Shown here: positions 13,201 through 26,300 of the stretch, one piece after another
Layout: each line of letters begins with the position of its first letter
Numbering within the stretch: the stretch's first letter is position 1
DNA from: Orthonyx spaldingii
Lineage: Eukaryota > Chordata > Aves > Passeriformes > Orthonychidae
Direction of reading: 5' to 3'
Length of the DNA stretch: 64,000 bases
NCBI GenBank assembly: GCA_013397795.1
Contig: VZTJ01005553.1
Coordinates: forward strand, 2,503,208-2,567,207
The notes under the pieces: generated by a model
Seen by the model: the letters and a program-made list of their open reading frames with translations, nothing else
Told to the model about the DNA's origin: nothing
Database searches by the model: none
Made by a program: the position numbers and the translations under genes

Positions 13201-16200
13201 AGTGAGTTCAGGAAGAAACTTTTAAAATATTTCCCCTAGGCAGGGATGCACTAGCTACCCTCAGCTGCTAGCAGCCACTTACTAACTTCCAAGAGACATG
13301 AAGACAAACATTTGTTGTCCCCCAAATTTTGGAGGTGACATGAAGCACATGAGCCAAGAGACCTGCATAAAAGACAGAAAATCCAATTGTCTGAGAAACT
13401 CAGAGATTTGATCATGCTCTGTGGTATATCACTTAATATTACATGTCCTGTCAAATTGTTTCTCATAACTGACGACACACGTGAAATCATTAACATGCAT
13501 TTCAAGTGAAAACTATTCCTTGAGTAAGGCAGTTTTTGGAGATCTAAGCCATGTCAGAAAGCAGCCAGTAGTTGTTGTATATTCATGAAAACCAAAGCAT
13601 AAGACTCGGTGAAGTTTAGCCTGCCATATTCAGACCTAACATTTGCTAAAATATTTTTTAATAAGTTGCATTGCTTAACCTACTCTATGAATAAAGAGGT
13701 TTCTCTAATTCTTCTCAAATTGGATGATTAGAAAAGACTGAGTATTCATCAAATTGAAAAATGATTTAACGAGATGAAGCTTTAGATCCCACACATTAGA
13801 AACTTATTCATAGTTTTAGAAAATGGTACAACTCTTGCAAATTTAGATATAGACAAAACTCAACACTGGAATGTAGCTAAAAGGAGACCCATGTCACTTA
13901 AAACCAGTAAAGTGAAGATATTCATGTTTTTAAGATCGCTTCCTAATGCTCTTTCTTCAAGTCCGTAAGAATTCTTCTCATAAACATGTCCATTTTTGTG
14001 CAAATTCACACTAATCTGTTGGACATGCAGATGGACAATCCACTCTAGTAGCTGTAAAACCAAGAGCATTCCCTTCAGATTTGTTATGATACTGACTCTA
14101 GAAAGTGTTCTTCTTCTAGATATGCCAAATAATCTTTGCATTCAGAAGAAATGACCCAGGAATCAGGAAGATTCAACATGAACCCTACTGAAATTCTTTA
14201 TCAATAAAGCTCTCTATATATGTTAGAGCTGAGAATGATTTGCATGCTGTTACTTGGATTTTTCCTCAAATGTCAGTCATACCCTTAGTGTCATTAATGA
14301 AGAGCTGATATTTCCATTTGAATCTTTTCTTCTGGGCATAATCTAAAGAATACACAAGGAAATCTATAATACCCATCCCACACCCCTTCATACATCTTTC
14401 AGCAAGACATAAAACATTGAAGTGCATTAATACTGCTCTAACTAATTTTTTTGTTTGGTTTGGTTTGGTTTTTAACATAAGACTAAAGTCTAGGAAGAAA
14501 TAAAGCTCTTAGAAAGGCTGTGTCTAACACGGACAGGTTTGACACAAGTTCATCACATAACATTGACTTCTGGGGGGATTTTATAATACACATAATTTTC
14601 TTGTCATCCACAATGATCCCCTGGACAGGAATTGCTTTAATGCTGATGAGGATGATAAAGCACTGAAGTATTTTTAAGTTACTCTGAAACTTAGATTCTT
14701 TCACATTCTTGTAAGAAGAAAAATGTAGAATGTAGTTTTTCTGTAGAACTGCAAATGCTGTTCTTATAATTCTTTTTTCTCCTTAGGACTTCTGTGCAAG
14801 AAGAATAGAAGGTAGGCAGAATAGAATCAGTAGAATTTCTTTGTTAAAGTATCTAAGTAATTGATATTTTTTCTTGTGAAAGATGTGGTAATTTTATCTT
14901 TATGGCTCAAACACTTTTTCAGTCAGCCTTTGCATCTTTGAAATAATTTCCATTTACTGTCCAATACAGATCAGACCACTGCTACAGTCCATCTGTTCTG
15001 AAACTGCTCTTCCACTGGGATAAGACTTGCTGTTATGATTTTGAAGCTTCAGACACAGAAATAAGCCCTCCATCCTTCTCTAAATATAACACTGTTTTTC
15101 TGTAATCACTTCGTTATTCTGTGTGTCAAAGATAAGAAACACGAGCCAAGCTTTGGTCATCCTGCTGCCAACTAGCACTTAAAATTTCATAGATGGCCTA
15201 TGCCATGCTAATCGTGAGCTTAGCATGGATGTCAGACAGAAAGAGGTAATGTGCAGGAGTTGCCAAGTCTCATTCTGAGTGCTAAACCAGTCAGGCTGTA
15301 ACTGCTGAACACAGATTCAAAAGCAATCAAACTAGGTGAGTCTTGGGAAAAGAGACCTTGGACTTCTCACTAGATGAAAAGCCAACTAATGCCATCTGAA
15401 ACTGATCTGGAAGGCTGCTGCAAGGTGACTGCCTTCACCTTAATTTCTTTTAAATCTCCTGGGGAGAAAAAAAAATCCTAAATTCTCCAGATAACAGTAG
15501 GACTGGTGTAATGCACAAATACAGATTTCATGTATTTGCAATGCCCAAACAAAGCAGCAAATGTAACTTTGCTAATCTTCCCTTCCTAATTTTTCCTCTA
15601 ATGAAAATGTGGGGACAGCCTTGTTGCACGTTTCCAGATCATGCTTCCAGCCCAGCTGTGAGCAATACAGCTGTCTACTCCCACAGCACAGCAGAGTGAT
15701 AATTTAATGGGAAGATCAAAGTGAAGATTTCATGGGTCATTCATGTAATTCTCAATCATATCAAAAGCACTTGTAAAATAGAGTCAAAAGTGATACATTT
15801 AGAAGTGAAGATAAATTAAGAATTGTGGTCTCCCTAACCAGGCCCATGTTTTCAACAAAGAGAATTAAACAGTTGCTGCAGGATGACACAATGCCATAGT
15901 TCTCAGACTGATCCCTAAAGAAGAGTATGGGTGATTAAAAAACTAAAGATTAGCTCAGTCCTCACATTCCTTAAATATCCAGTGTACAAAAGCAAACCAC
16001 CTAATGATAGCTTCAGGAAAGAAAATAGTTGAGACATGCCAGTACTGCAAAGATGCCTTTCACAAGATCTTGACAATAATAAAGAATCTATCACCCACAG
16101 AAAAATTAAAAACTTTAGAAAATATTTGAGAATTAAACTGCAGCTATGGAAACTGTCTCTATGAGTTATTATCAGCTTAATAACCTAATGTTTTATCACC

Positions 16201-16460
16201 ATGCCCTAAACATGGAGTATAGCTTCAATAAAATCTCAGTTCAGTACAATTAGTGAATGTGTGTTCAGTCATATTATATATGTTCTGTAACCAAAGACGA
16301 TATTTTACCTAATACACACTGTCCCTAGATTTACTGATTAGTAACTTATGAATAAAAAATTCCCTATTATAGATATAATTTTTCTTTGAGAACTATTAGA
16401 TTATTTTATTTTTATTAATTTCTCTCTGTGTGTCTTCAGGAATGAACACAAGAGACAAAT
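7291..16460. other. 9-kb stretch almost free of recognised repeats, no gene identified
   Basis: Contents are AT-rich unique DNA with short open frames on both strands and none with a recognisable domain. Small items seen: a T/G-rich low-complexity tract at about 11265-11345, a 19-bp-period duplication of ATGCTCCTGGTGCT at 9261-9293, and an octamer-type ATTTGCAT site at 8522-8529 inside an enhancer-like AT-rich block (about 8440-8720). A minus-strand frame at 12199-12450 ends in a stop after 83 codons but has no assignable family. Confidence 0.45.
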
Positions 16461-16615
16461 TATGGATTCCCCATCCCTGGCAGCATTCAAGGCCAAACTG
16501 GATGGGGCTCTGAGCAACCTGATCTAGTGGAAGGTTCCCAGGCCATGGCAGAGGGGTTGAACCTAGATGATCTTTAAGGTTCCTTCCAGCCAAAGCCTTT
16601 CTATGATTCTATGAT
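16461..16615 (+). mobile_element. CR1 LINE 3' end, plus orientation
   Basis: The sense CR1 3' end is directly readable: TGGATTCCCCATCCCTGGCA, TTCAAGGCCAAACTGGATGG, GCAACCTGATCTAGTGG, CCATGGCAGAGGGGTTG, AGATGATCTTTAAGGTTCCT, and the terminal TTCTATGATTCTATGAT. About 155 bp remain after 5' truncation. The octamer tail has about two units. Confidence 0.95.
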
Positions 16616-18065
16616 ATTAAAAAAAATTGTGTTGGAGACAGCTTATAGGTAATGGTGCCCATAAGAAGCTTTTTTCTCATCTTCTCTACATAAAAGAAAG
16701 AGATCAGCTGATACTCAGAGATATGCAAGTTTGCATCCCTTTCCAATTTCCTTATGTGTATTATTTGAATTTTGAGATGAAAGATACTTAGATATTGTTC
16801 AGAGAAAGCACTCCTTCGAAAAGAAAACTTGCTATGTAATGGTGGCACAAGACAGAACAAAAATTAAAGCTGATTCTAAAGAACTGAGCATTATATCACC
16901 CTGACATTATTGAATAATCCCATAAAGTATGAGATGCTGAAGACAATGGGGTCATCAAATTGGAGGAGACAAAAACTTCACACTATATGCATCTTGGCCT
17001 CCATTGTGAAAAATGGACTTGCAAAACAGAACACCAACATTCCCAACTAACTGGTATTTCTATTTTTATGTCACTTTTATGATCTTATTACTGGATAACT
17101 AGAAATGTATTTTCTAGTTATGTAAACCTTACAGCAGTGCTTAGATATGCTCTGTTTATTTGCTTATCTCGGGCAGGATGCATAGTCTACAATGTAGATT
17201 AAAGGCTTTAAGCATTTAAAAGAAGTAAATAAGATGCTTGTAAGGGTTTGGTTTTGTCCTAAAGATTGCATAAAATAAAATTTAGAGAAAAACGAAAGAG
17301 CTTTTTACAAGCAAAGAATTTTGTACAATCAAATTATTGCACATCTTGAAATTTAGACACTTCCTTCCCTGCTGTATTATTTACATTGATATTAGAAGCT
17401 ATTTTAACCAGCGCTAACATATCAATGTAAGGAAAATATCTGTGAAAGAGAAAAAAGACAAGGACATAAATTAAAATTTTCACCTCTTGCTTCACTGGTG
17501 ACTAGAAAAATCAATGCCTTTTGGTTTTGCTGATCCATTGCTGCTGAGTCATACTCCTAAAATAAGAGTCATTTCCTTCCTGTTTGTTCTAGAAACTTCA
17601 AAATTGCCTCTTAGCCACAAATCACAAATCATAGAGTCACCTCGGCCATTTAAGAGATCTTCAGAGTGATTGCAATAATCAGGCAAACTTTATAATGAAG
17701 TACAGCTGGAATGAGCACTCACACAGTTGCACTGCAGAATTTTCCACTGGGACACAACATCCTCCCTTACTGTAGGTTTTGTAGTAGCCAAGTGACAACA
17801 GACTTGATCATGTTATCTTCCTTGCCAACAGTTCTCCTGTCTTCTCCTGTCTCTCTTTAGACAGATCATGCTGTCTAAAGATCTATGAAGACCCACACGA
17901 GACGCCTGAAGCCTGTGGGGTGCGTGGCCATACCGCCTCTTTTGACTCCACAAAATGACATCCAACAACTTATTAATTTATCAGGTTTGTGCCTTTGCTC
18001 CTCCCTTGACTTTTGTGGCCTGAATGGATCATTGCTTCCACAAAAAAAAAGGTATAAAACATGTA
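16616..18065. other. Unique AT-rich DNA, no gene identified
   Basis: No repeat or gene was recognised. A weak CR1-like string (AATCATAGAGTCACCTCGG at about 17626) is too short to call. Confidence 0.5.
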
Positions 18066-18180
18066 GATGTGGTGCTTAGAGACATGGCTTAGTGGTGGAC
18101 CTGGCAGAGTTGGATTAATGGTTGGACTCAATGATCTCAAAGATCCTTTCCAACTTTAAGAATTCTGTGATTCTATTCTG
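18066..18180 (+). mobile_element. CR1 LINE 3' end, plus orientation, second subtype
   Basis: The sense sequence includes GACATGGCTTAGTGGTGGAC, CTGGCAGAGTTGGATTAATG, GTTGGACTCAATGATCTCAA and TTTCCAACTTTAAGAATTC, and ends in GTGATTCTATTCTG. This is the CR1 subtype with the TTAGTGGTGGACTTGGCAG 3' untranslated block. It is a ~115-bp truncated copy. Confidence 0.93.
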
Positions 18181-18464
18181 TCCATGCATCTACACCAAGC
18201 CTCATGGTAGGAGGCCTTTATATCCTGCTATATGTTAGGAAGATTCATTATGCTGTAGTTGCGGGATTATTTATATCTCTGTCCCCTTTTTTAGTATCTC
18301 CAAGTATGCTCACCTCAGGTCTTGGCCTATTAAACTCTAACTTGAGGTTAATAACTTCTATATCAGCTTATTTCACTCTCCTGATCCAACTGGTTTATCT
18401 TACTTTACATTCTTCCCTTGAGAAGTTTGAAGCAAATGGAATTTACAGTTGCTAAACTCCTTTG

Positions 18465-18508
18465 TATGTGTGTGCATATATATATAGATATATATATATA
18501 CACACATA
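18465..18508. repeat. TG/TA/CA microsatellite forming an inverted repeat
   Basis: The tract runs TATGTGTGTG, then CA(TA)n, G, (AT)n and CACACATA. The left arm (about 18465-18486) and right arm (18488-18508) are near-perfect reverse complements, so the tract could extrude as a hairpin. It probably arose from adjacent TG and TA slippage. Confidence 0.85.
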
Positions 18509-18811
18509 AATATTTATAATCTCAAATGATAATAAAATAATTTATAACACTACTTTATACATGTACATACGAACATTTTTAGCTGGATGAAAAATATTTA
18601 AAAAGGAAAAAAAAAAAAGATTTTTCAGTGAGCTGACACAAACATTTCTCCTACTGAGTTTCCTGCCTGTCTGTACGATCACCATGTGTCACCCACAGTG
18701 GGGTGTGTGGGGGTGCCAATAAACAGCCTGTGTAAGAGGTGGAAATCCAGGAAGAGGAAGGTGGCTGCTTTCTGTGGGTATATTTGTGTGACTGTGAGTA
18801 AGTGTGAGCAG

Positions 18812-18833
18812 GCGTGTGTGTGTGTGTTTGTGT
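18812..18833. repeat. (TG)n microsatellite
   Basis: A short TG run with one interruption (GCGTGTGTGTGTGTG then TTTGTGT) lies in a G/T-rich stretch beginning at about 18783. Confidence 0.8.
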
Positions 18834-21800
18834 AAGTTTAAGACTTTAAAGAAACTGCTGTAGAAAGGTGTGGAGAATTTTTTAGGAATTTCTAGGTGTA
18901 TAGTACTGCTTTCTGCTGAGAGAGATCCTAAACATGTAATTTACTGCTTGCCAGTTAATTAAAAACCATTAATAGATCAATACACCACTTCAATCCTGAT
19001 TTGATTTATTATATGTACATGGAGCAGTTATGACTTCTGACAGTGGTGACCAAGACAAGACTATCTTTCTCAGGCAGCTACCAAGCTTACTCCTTGTGTT
19101 TGACTGGTGGAGTTTCCTTCACCATAAAACAATCCTGTAAAATCCCACATCGCTTCTTTCTCACTCTTTGTCTGCTGCATCAACTGTTTCTAAACATCTT
19201 GGTTTTGGAAAATCTCTAGAGTCCCATCACACCCAACCAACAGCCCCCTGAGGACCCCTACTTGGTCTGGAGAGGTAGGTGAGAATCATGTTAACTTATT
19301 GTTTTCCCATTTGTACCTGGACGACACCTTGTTGGGTAACACAACATATTTATACTGTTAATGCAATTACCAAAATAACCAGGGAAACATATGGTACTCA
19401 TAAATTATTGCAGGAAAGTCCTATATCTGTCACATGCAGTCAGTAAGCAAGTTCCAGGGAAAGGCAACTGTCTCCTGAGTTACTGGATTCTCACAGAGAA
19501 GGTGTTTCGACTTATTCATTGAGCATACAGATTGAAATCTCTTTCAAAATTGCAAGACTGTGCATACTTCCCAGACCTTTTTAGCATGTGTCACTACTCA
19601 CTTCCCTTCCTTTCTGCTCCTTATCCACCCATATCCATGTAGGCTGGCAGCCTTTAAACAATGTATCTAGTGGAGATATTTGATCCAAATCCTAGTTCCA
19701 AGTAAAATTATTGAGACGCTTACCGTGTGGATTTTAGGAATTCCATACCAGCTGCTCTTCTCTTCTGATCTGTTTGTAGTGCTCTGAATTGCTAACATAG
19801 ACCCAGGACTGGCTCAGTTTTGCAGCGATGACCCCAAGCTCTCTAACAAGCTAATGCTGCATAGCAATTTCTGATACCAGTAATATTATATGGCTTTAGT
19901 AACATGTCATGCTTTTGTTAAAAGTAGCTCCTGGAAATGTCTGATTTTTGGAGGCATTTAGGCTTTCAGCCAACAAAGGACATATTTTCTAGGGCTTCTG
20001 ATTAAAGGGAAAAGCTTGAAAATGTGACATGAAAGTATCCTAACAACCCTTAGCTAGCATGCAAATGGAATAATCTAAAAGTCTAATGTTTCAAAAGGCT
20101 CTTGTTTTGATTCTGAGGGTAAATGTATGATTTTGATTGCTTGTGATCAGGACTGCACACTAAGTACAATGAAAGCGATGATACATAAGAACTCCTAATG
20201 GACAAAGTAAACACATTTAATTATACCAAAAAAAGAAAAAAAAGTTTTGCTGTCTTTCCACCTAGCTTTTAATAACCACAGGTGAAAATAAGCAGTAGGT
20301 ACATCTTTGTATCTACATTGAATTTTTCAGGCTGCTTTGGTTTTTTTTAAAAAGAACTTCTGGAGGGAAGAAAATAAAAGTGATAAGTGCTAGTTCTTGC
20401 CCTGGCACTGGCTGAATGAAGAAAGAAATCTGCTGATGTCCCAAGGAGCAAAGTGACTGCCAAAGGCTCCTGATGCACTCTCTGATAGGCATGAAGACAC
20501 TGTTGAAAAGCCTCACAAATAACAAAACAAAATATTGTGCTTCCAAGTGAGAGCAGAACACTGTTGTGCAAAGACCAGGCATACCTGCAGCACAAGAATA
20601 GGCTCTGAAAAACCCCTTGGCATGGCCTCCATTCCTTGTAGCTACTGATTCCCAGGGACCAGACCCTTCATAAGCCTGTGTTGGTTGCACAGACCTGCAG
20701 CAGCAGGACCTGAGAAGGGCAATATCCTGGGGAGCCAGGAGCTCCCTGCTTGCCCTTCCCATGCCAAGGTGTGATGGGGTCACCTTGCATTACCTCTGTG
20801 GAGTGGATGCTTCAGACCTGGAAATCAGCACCAAGAGGAGAGCAGGCTCCCTGTGATGCTGCTGTGTGTGCTGCACATCCACACAAGGACCAAGGGCAAT
20901 CTGGCTGGTTGCTACTTTACAGCATTGCTAGTATTCCTCTATCGCATCAGCATCTTCTTAAGCCTGTGGCTATTAGTTTTTTGGCTTAATTATCACTTCA
21001 GCATTGTTTAATCTTCTTGAATACTTGATCTCCAGAAATAAACAGCTTGCAACAGAAAAATGTCTATCAAGGTTTTATATTCATATATTCATATCCTTCT
21101 TGCCACATTTTATTAATGTGTTTATTTTAATAGATAAGATCCAGCTTACAAAACCAAATTATAACACACATTACCATGCTCAAAATTCAAATATTGACGT
21201 GTCCTGATCTTATCATGTAGAGAGTTCATTCAATACTCTTAGTTAAATGCTTTCTCTCATTTAAAAAAACAACTGGATTTGAGAAAGACTGAAAACTCAA
21301 AATAATTCTAAATAGTCAATGAACTGTAACAAATAATAGTTTGCAGTCAATCTGGCATTTATTCTCTGACTTCTCTTCCGCCTACAATCTTTTGCCTCAA
21401 AAAAGTAAAATTATTAACAGCAAATTACTTTTTTTATATTTTAGTTCCACTCGTAAATTAGCATTTGGCACTTTCTTATACTGCATTTTAGAACAGTGTT
21501 GCAATGTAATATTAAACTGTAGCTGTAGCATGAAATGGGGGCTGGGTTTGGAGGATCCCAATTTCCCCATCTCTTAGTAATTTTCATCCTAGACTTTCAC
21601 AGTTTAAAGGCAAAGGAAAGAGCACTGTTTTCCTCCTACTGTCCGTTTTGAAGACCAAACCAGCAAACAAAAATTCACATCAAATTCCTTGAGCTTAAAG
21701 CTAGAGAATCACTTTAACTCGGCAAAACAAGGTTACAACTGCACCTGTTAACTACCAAATGGTTAAGTATGAAGAAAACTTTGAAGACTCTGGCAGACTT

Positions 21801-22374
21801 GTTGGCTGTGCAGTGGTAACAGCAAATCCAAGCTGTCCCTGTCCATAGGGACATATGAAACAGAATCATTTTGACCTCACTAGCATAATGTGTGAATATA
21901 TTGATCCTCACCATACTGTGTGAGGTAAGGAGCTACTGATGTTTCTGTTTCATAGGTCGGGAAGACAAGTACCAAGAAGTCAAGTAACTTGGTCAAGACA
22001 AAACAAGAAGCAGGTAGCACCTGCTAAGTCCTGCACTCTTGACCTAACCCCATACGCCAGATATGGGATATCAGAGAGCCCATTGTCCTCTCTGTCCTAT
22101 AGAACTGGATAAAACAATCAAGTAATACAGGACCTCGAACAAGGTGATGGGGCTTACTGTTATATCTCTGTTCATGTGTGGGGTTTTTATGGATGGCATA
22201 GAGAAGGAACCATAGTATATATATATTTTCTGTGAACAGCATGGTTAGCATCAGACAAACACAACTGCTGAGAGATCCTGAGCTATTCTTACTTACAATA
22301 TTTCTGACGAAAAGCAAACAGTTTAGTACCTGTAATTTTGCTTATTCACTCTCCTGCCTTATGTAAAAAATCAT

Positions 22375-23318
22375 CAAATATCTCAAGTAGGAAGAGACCC
22401 ATAAGGATCAAATCCTGCCCCTTGCAGGACTACCTAAAAGTAAACCTATGACTAAGAGCATCATCAGGTTGCTCTTTGACCTCTGACAGGTATAGTACCA
22501 TGCCCACTTCCCTGAGAAGCCTGTTCCAGTGACTGACCAACCACTCAGTGAAGAAACTTTCCCTAATATCCAGTCTTAAACATGACACAGCTTTATTCCT
22601 TTTCCTCGTGTCCTACTGCTGGTCCCAGTAAGAGAGAAGACCAGCACCTTCTCCTCCTTTGTTGCCACCCTTATGGATGTTGCAGACTGCAATGAAGTTA
22701 CCCCTTAGCCTTCTCCAATGTAAACAAATCATGACCTCAGCCATTCCTTATGTGTCTTGCCCTCATGACCCTTCACCATCTTGGTCACTCTCCTCAAGAT
22801 ACTCTCCAATAGTTTTATATATTTCTTATGTTGTGGTGCCCAAAACTGCTCCCAGCACTTGAGGCGAGGCCATCCCAGTGCAGAGCAGAGCAGGACAATC
22901 CCCTTCTTCGACTGGCCAGTGATGCTGATACACCCCAGGACATGGTTGGTCCTTTTGGCTGCCAGGGCATACTTGATTCATATTCAATTTGCCATCAATC
23001 CAAACCCCCAGATGTCTTTCTGTAGGGCTGTTCTTAATTTCAAATGGTTGGAGATTGCCCAATTCTCTGGTATATCCAGATCTCTCTGTAAGACCTCTCT
23101 ACCTTGACTGGTCCCCAAGGTTTCTCCTAATTTCATGTCACTGGCAAATTTACTTAATGTACATTCAACTCCTGCATCCAGGTAATTTATTGAAACATTA
23201 AAGAGCACTGGCTTGAAAATTGAACCCTGGGGAACCCCACTGGTGACTGGTCACCAGCCTGATGTAAACCCATTTACTGTAACTCTTTGAGCCCAACCCA
23301 TCACCCATATAGATCCCT
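22375..23318 (-). mobile_element. Old CR1 LINE with reverse-transcriptase and ORF2 end remnants
   Basis: About 940 bp of minus-oriented CR1. Reading 5' to 3' on the minus strand, the copy begins in the palm region of the reverse transcriptase. The frame at 22984-23208 keeps LFNVSINYLDAGVECTLSKF, matching the CR1 LFNIFIxDLDxGIECTLSKFADD pattern. The catalytic Phe-Ala-Asp-Asp box reads Phe-Ala-Ser-Asp here (23137-23148). A second frame at 22826-23062, in a different phase, keeps RHLGVWIDGKLNMNQ, the next conserved CR1 block, so there is at least one frameshift. The 3' end is a degraded GGAAGAGACCCATAAGGATC near 22390. It is inactive on several counts and older than the short CR1 copies nearby. 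Confidence 0.92.
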
Positions 23319-26300
23319 GCTTCTTAGTCTTACATGTTGCTTCTTATTCTTTGCTGTTAAGCAGATATTTAGAGTGCATTCCCTTGCTTTTCATGAATCT
23401 CTGAAAGCTAAATCACTTTTGAGAAACTTAGATTAACATTGCAAATAGAAAAAAATTTGCTTTCATTGAAAATAGACTTTTTGTCAAGGGTGTGCTTCTC
23501 CTAACATATTTGTGTCCACAAATGCTATTATCTGCTGAAAGAACTACTTTTTCTGTTCTATCACTTCACTGATCTTCTGACCTTCCAGGTTTACTCAGCA
23601 CTTACTCCTCTAAGATTCACCCATGGGAATTAATAACATTCAACCTGATCCAGAGTTATCCAGATGCTCTTTACATCCCTGGGATGTGTCACACAAAAGA
23701 TGCAAACCTACATAAACCTTCATCAGCAGAATCCTTGCTGGCAGAAGGATAGAGCTGCTAATAATACAGCAACAGGTCACAGTGAGAGATCATTGCAATG
23801 CAAACACGTTCTGAGAAGTGATTTCAGCCATCTGAGGAACACGCTGATAGTCAGCGCTCATGCTACTCTTGAAAAGGCAAAGTGCAGTTGTGAATTCCCA
23901 GCAGATTTCTAATAGATGTTTAAATTATTTTATTCCAGGGCTTTGGCAAGATGTTCCTCCTTTCTTAATAATAGTTCAGCAAAGTAGAAACTAGCAAGGC
24001 TAGCAAGAAAATTAATTGGAGTTTGCTGTTTTTTCTATATCTCTTTTTCCCCCTAATAAATCAGTGATCCTTCCAGGGTTTTTCTGGTCCTTCACAGATC
24101 AGATTGTCATTACAGCAATGGTACTTGATCTGCATGCTGTTTTCAACATTCACATTATATTTGAAAATGGCAATCAGACCTTTGATTGAATTCTCGCTGT
24201 AAAAATACAATTTAAAAATAGTCTCTCTGAAAGGAAAACAAGACTTTAGAGACTAATAAAAACATGTCTTCTGTAAGTCACTGAGTTATTGACTAAAATG
24301 AAGGAGGAGGGTAAATGGGGTATTAGTCAATTATAGACTAACTGTGAACCTCCAACATGAAGTCTTGGGAAGGTAATCGCAGTCCTATAAAACACTCAGC
24401 AAGACAGTTCTAGAGAATTGAGCAGTACTAATGCCACTGGCAAGACCTTATAAAAGAGTCTGAATACAATGGTTTTAATCTCTCTTCAAACAAGAGTTTC
24501 AAATTGGAAACTTGCAGCGAAAGTAAAAGTTGAGGGAAAAAAAGGCATTATCTGACTATGAATCATTCAGTTTGGAAATTAGATTTCTAACTGTAATAGC
24601 AGAATGAACACTTTATCTCACTGGAGGACTGGGAGCAAGAAATCAAACATAACAGGATAGAGTTAGCTAAATAATGATACAGATTCTGTGTTTACATTCA
24701 TAATGAAACATTAAAGCGAGGCAGAGACTGCTCCTGAAAACCAAGTGGTACAAACTGGCTAGTGATCATGTTTGGGCATAATCTCTTCCTGCAGTTTCAT
24801 GATGGAAAAAAATAGCTGGATTGGTGTGAACAGAGATGAGCAGAAAGCTAATAGCTGCCTTTTAGAGATACAGATGTATATTACTAGAGTCCATCTTTCA
24901 GTGTTCCTCCTTGACATCTGTCCTGCTTACAGTATACCTCTCTAATCACAACTTCCCCTCCCCACAAGGGAAATGCTGCTCCTTTTTTCATCTTTTGAAA
25001 TTGAATTTGCAGCACTGAAGTTGTTTCACATACTTTACAAGAGCATGAACACTTTTGGAAAGATGCTGAGCATAGTGACTGGATTTCTGACGGTGGCAGA
25101 TCTCTTCTGCTCAGTGCTTCAAACCGTGCATGGTTTTAAGATGGGAAGGTATGGGCAGTGTGTGATGTGGAGGGTAAAAGCTGACCAGACAGAAAGGATG
25201 GAGCAAAATTACACACAGAACCATCAGCTCTGCTCTTGAGACAGACCTGCCTCTGTTCACACAAAGATAAACCTATTTTTCAAAGCTGAATTCCTTGAAA
25301 AATTCCTACTTCTCTGTAAAAGGAGAATACTGTAGAGGAGCAATGTGAAAAGATGAAAGGAATGCACCAGCTTGAATTGTTGTGCTGTACTGAGGCTTAG
25401 AGCGGCTCTTCAAATTGTCATCCTCTTCTATTACTTTTCAAAATATCACTTCAAAATAACGAGTGTGTAAGAATCCTGTTTGAGGATTAGGGCCTCCTGG
25501 TGCTGCACAGACACATTTAGAGACACAGACTGTGTCTGCATGGGCATATGGCTAAAGCAAACTGAAAGGTTTCTCCTTGTAGTGCAGTAAGTTACACTCG
25601 ACATATAATACAAATTATGTTTGTCACTTGAAAAAGAGTAACAGTTTCAGTTCTGTCTTTGTCATTCAAAAATATTGACAGCTTTAAAGCTTTGTATTAT
25701 CTTTAAGCAGTCATGCTGAAATTAAATGCCAAAATAAGCCATGTACTTGCCAGTCGATGTGGAGCTCTGAAACGTGCTAGCTGGTTTGTGGGAGGAGAGA
25801 GGATTTCGTCCTCAGGGAAAGGAGATTTTCTGTGCTACAGAAGTGGCTCTGTGGCACATTCCTCTCTGCCTAAACAATGTGACTCATCTGCTCTCAGTCT
25901 GGAGCTCTGCAAATTATGGTATTGTAAAAACATGCAAAGTTCACATTAAGTTCACAAAGCTACAAAAATAAGCTGTTGCCCGAGCAATGGATGATCCAGC
26001 AAGCAGAGCTCTGTGCTGGCATTCAGCACTCCTAAATCCTGCTCTTGAACATGCTACTGATTTTTTGCGTGCCTTAGAAAAACTGCATTCTCTCTTAAAT
26101 CTCTTTTCCTTCCCTGCCCTTGTCTTGTTAAACTCTCCATGCATCTCGAAGGTGAAGTCTGTGCTAGCCATCAATACTAATGATTACTTTTCAAAACTCA
26201 TCATCTCTTTAAATACTATCTTCTCTTTGACCATGACAGACCCTAACTTGGCCTGTTCAAATCCATTCTAAATGCTGTCATAAGATCCTTTTTCCAGCTC

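Larger units (their letters stand above)
18181..22374. other. Unique DNA, no gene identified
   Basis: Apart from the two microsatellites there is no recognised repeat. The longest open frame (20313-20783, minus, 156 codons) lies in a more GC-rich patch at about 20380-20900. It has no domain or conserved motif and no clear splice sites, and I treat it as chance. Confidence 0.45.

Noticed and set aside
17626..17645. CR1-like string AATCATAGAGTCACC
   Set aside because: It is too short, and the following bases do not match the CR1 3' end.
20313..20783. 156-codon minus-strand open frame
   Set aside because: No domain, no splice sites of quality, no promoter, and the frame is explained by a local GC-rich patch. 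Kept only as an unassigned stretch.
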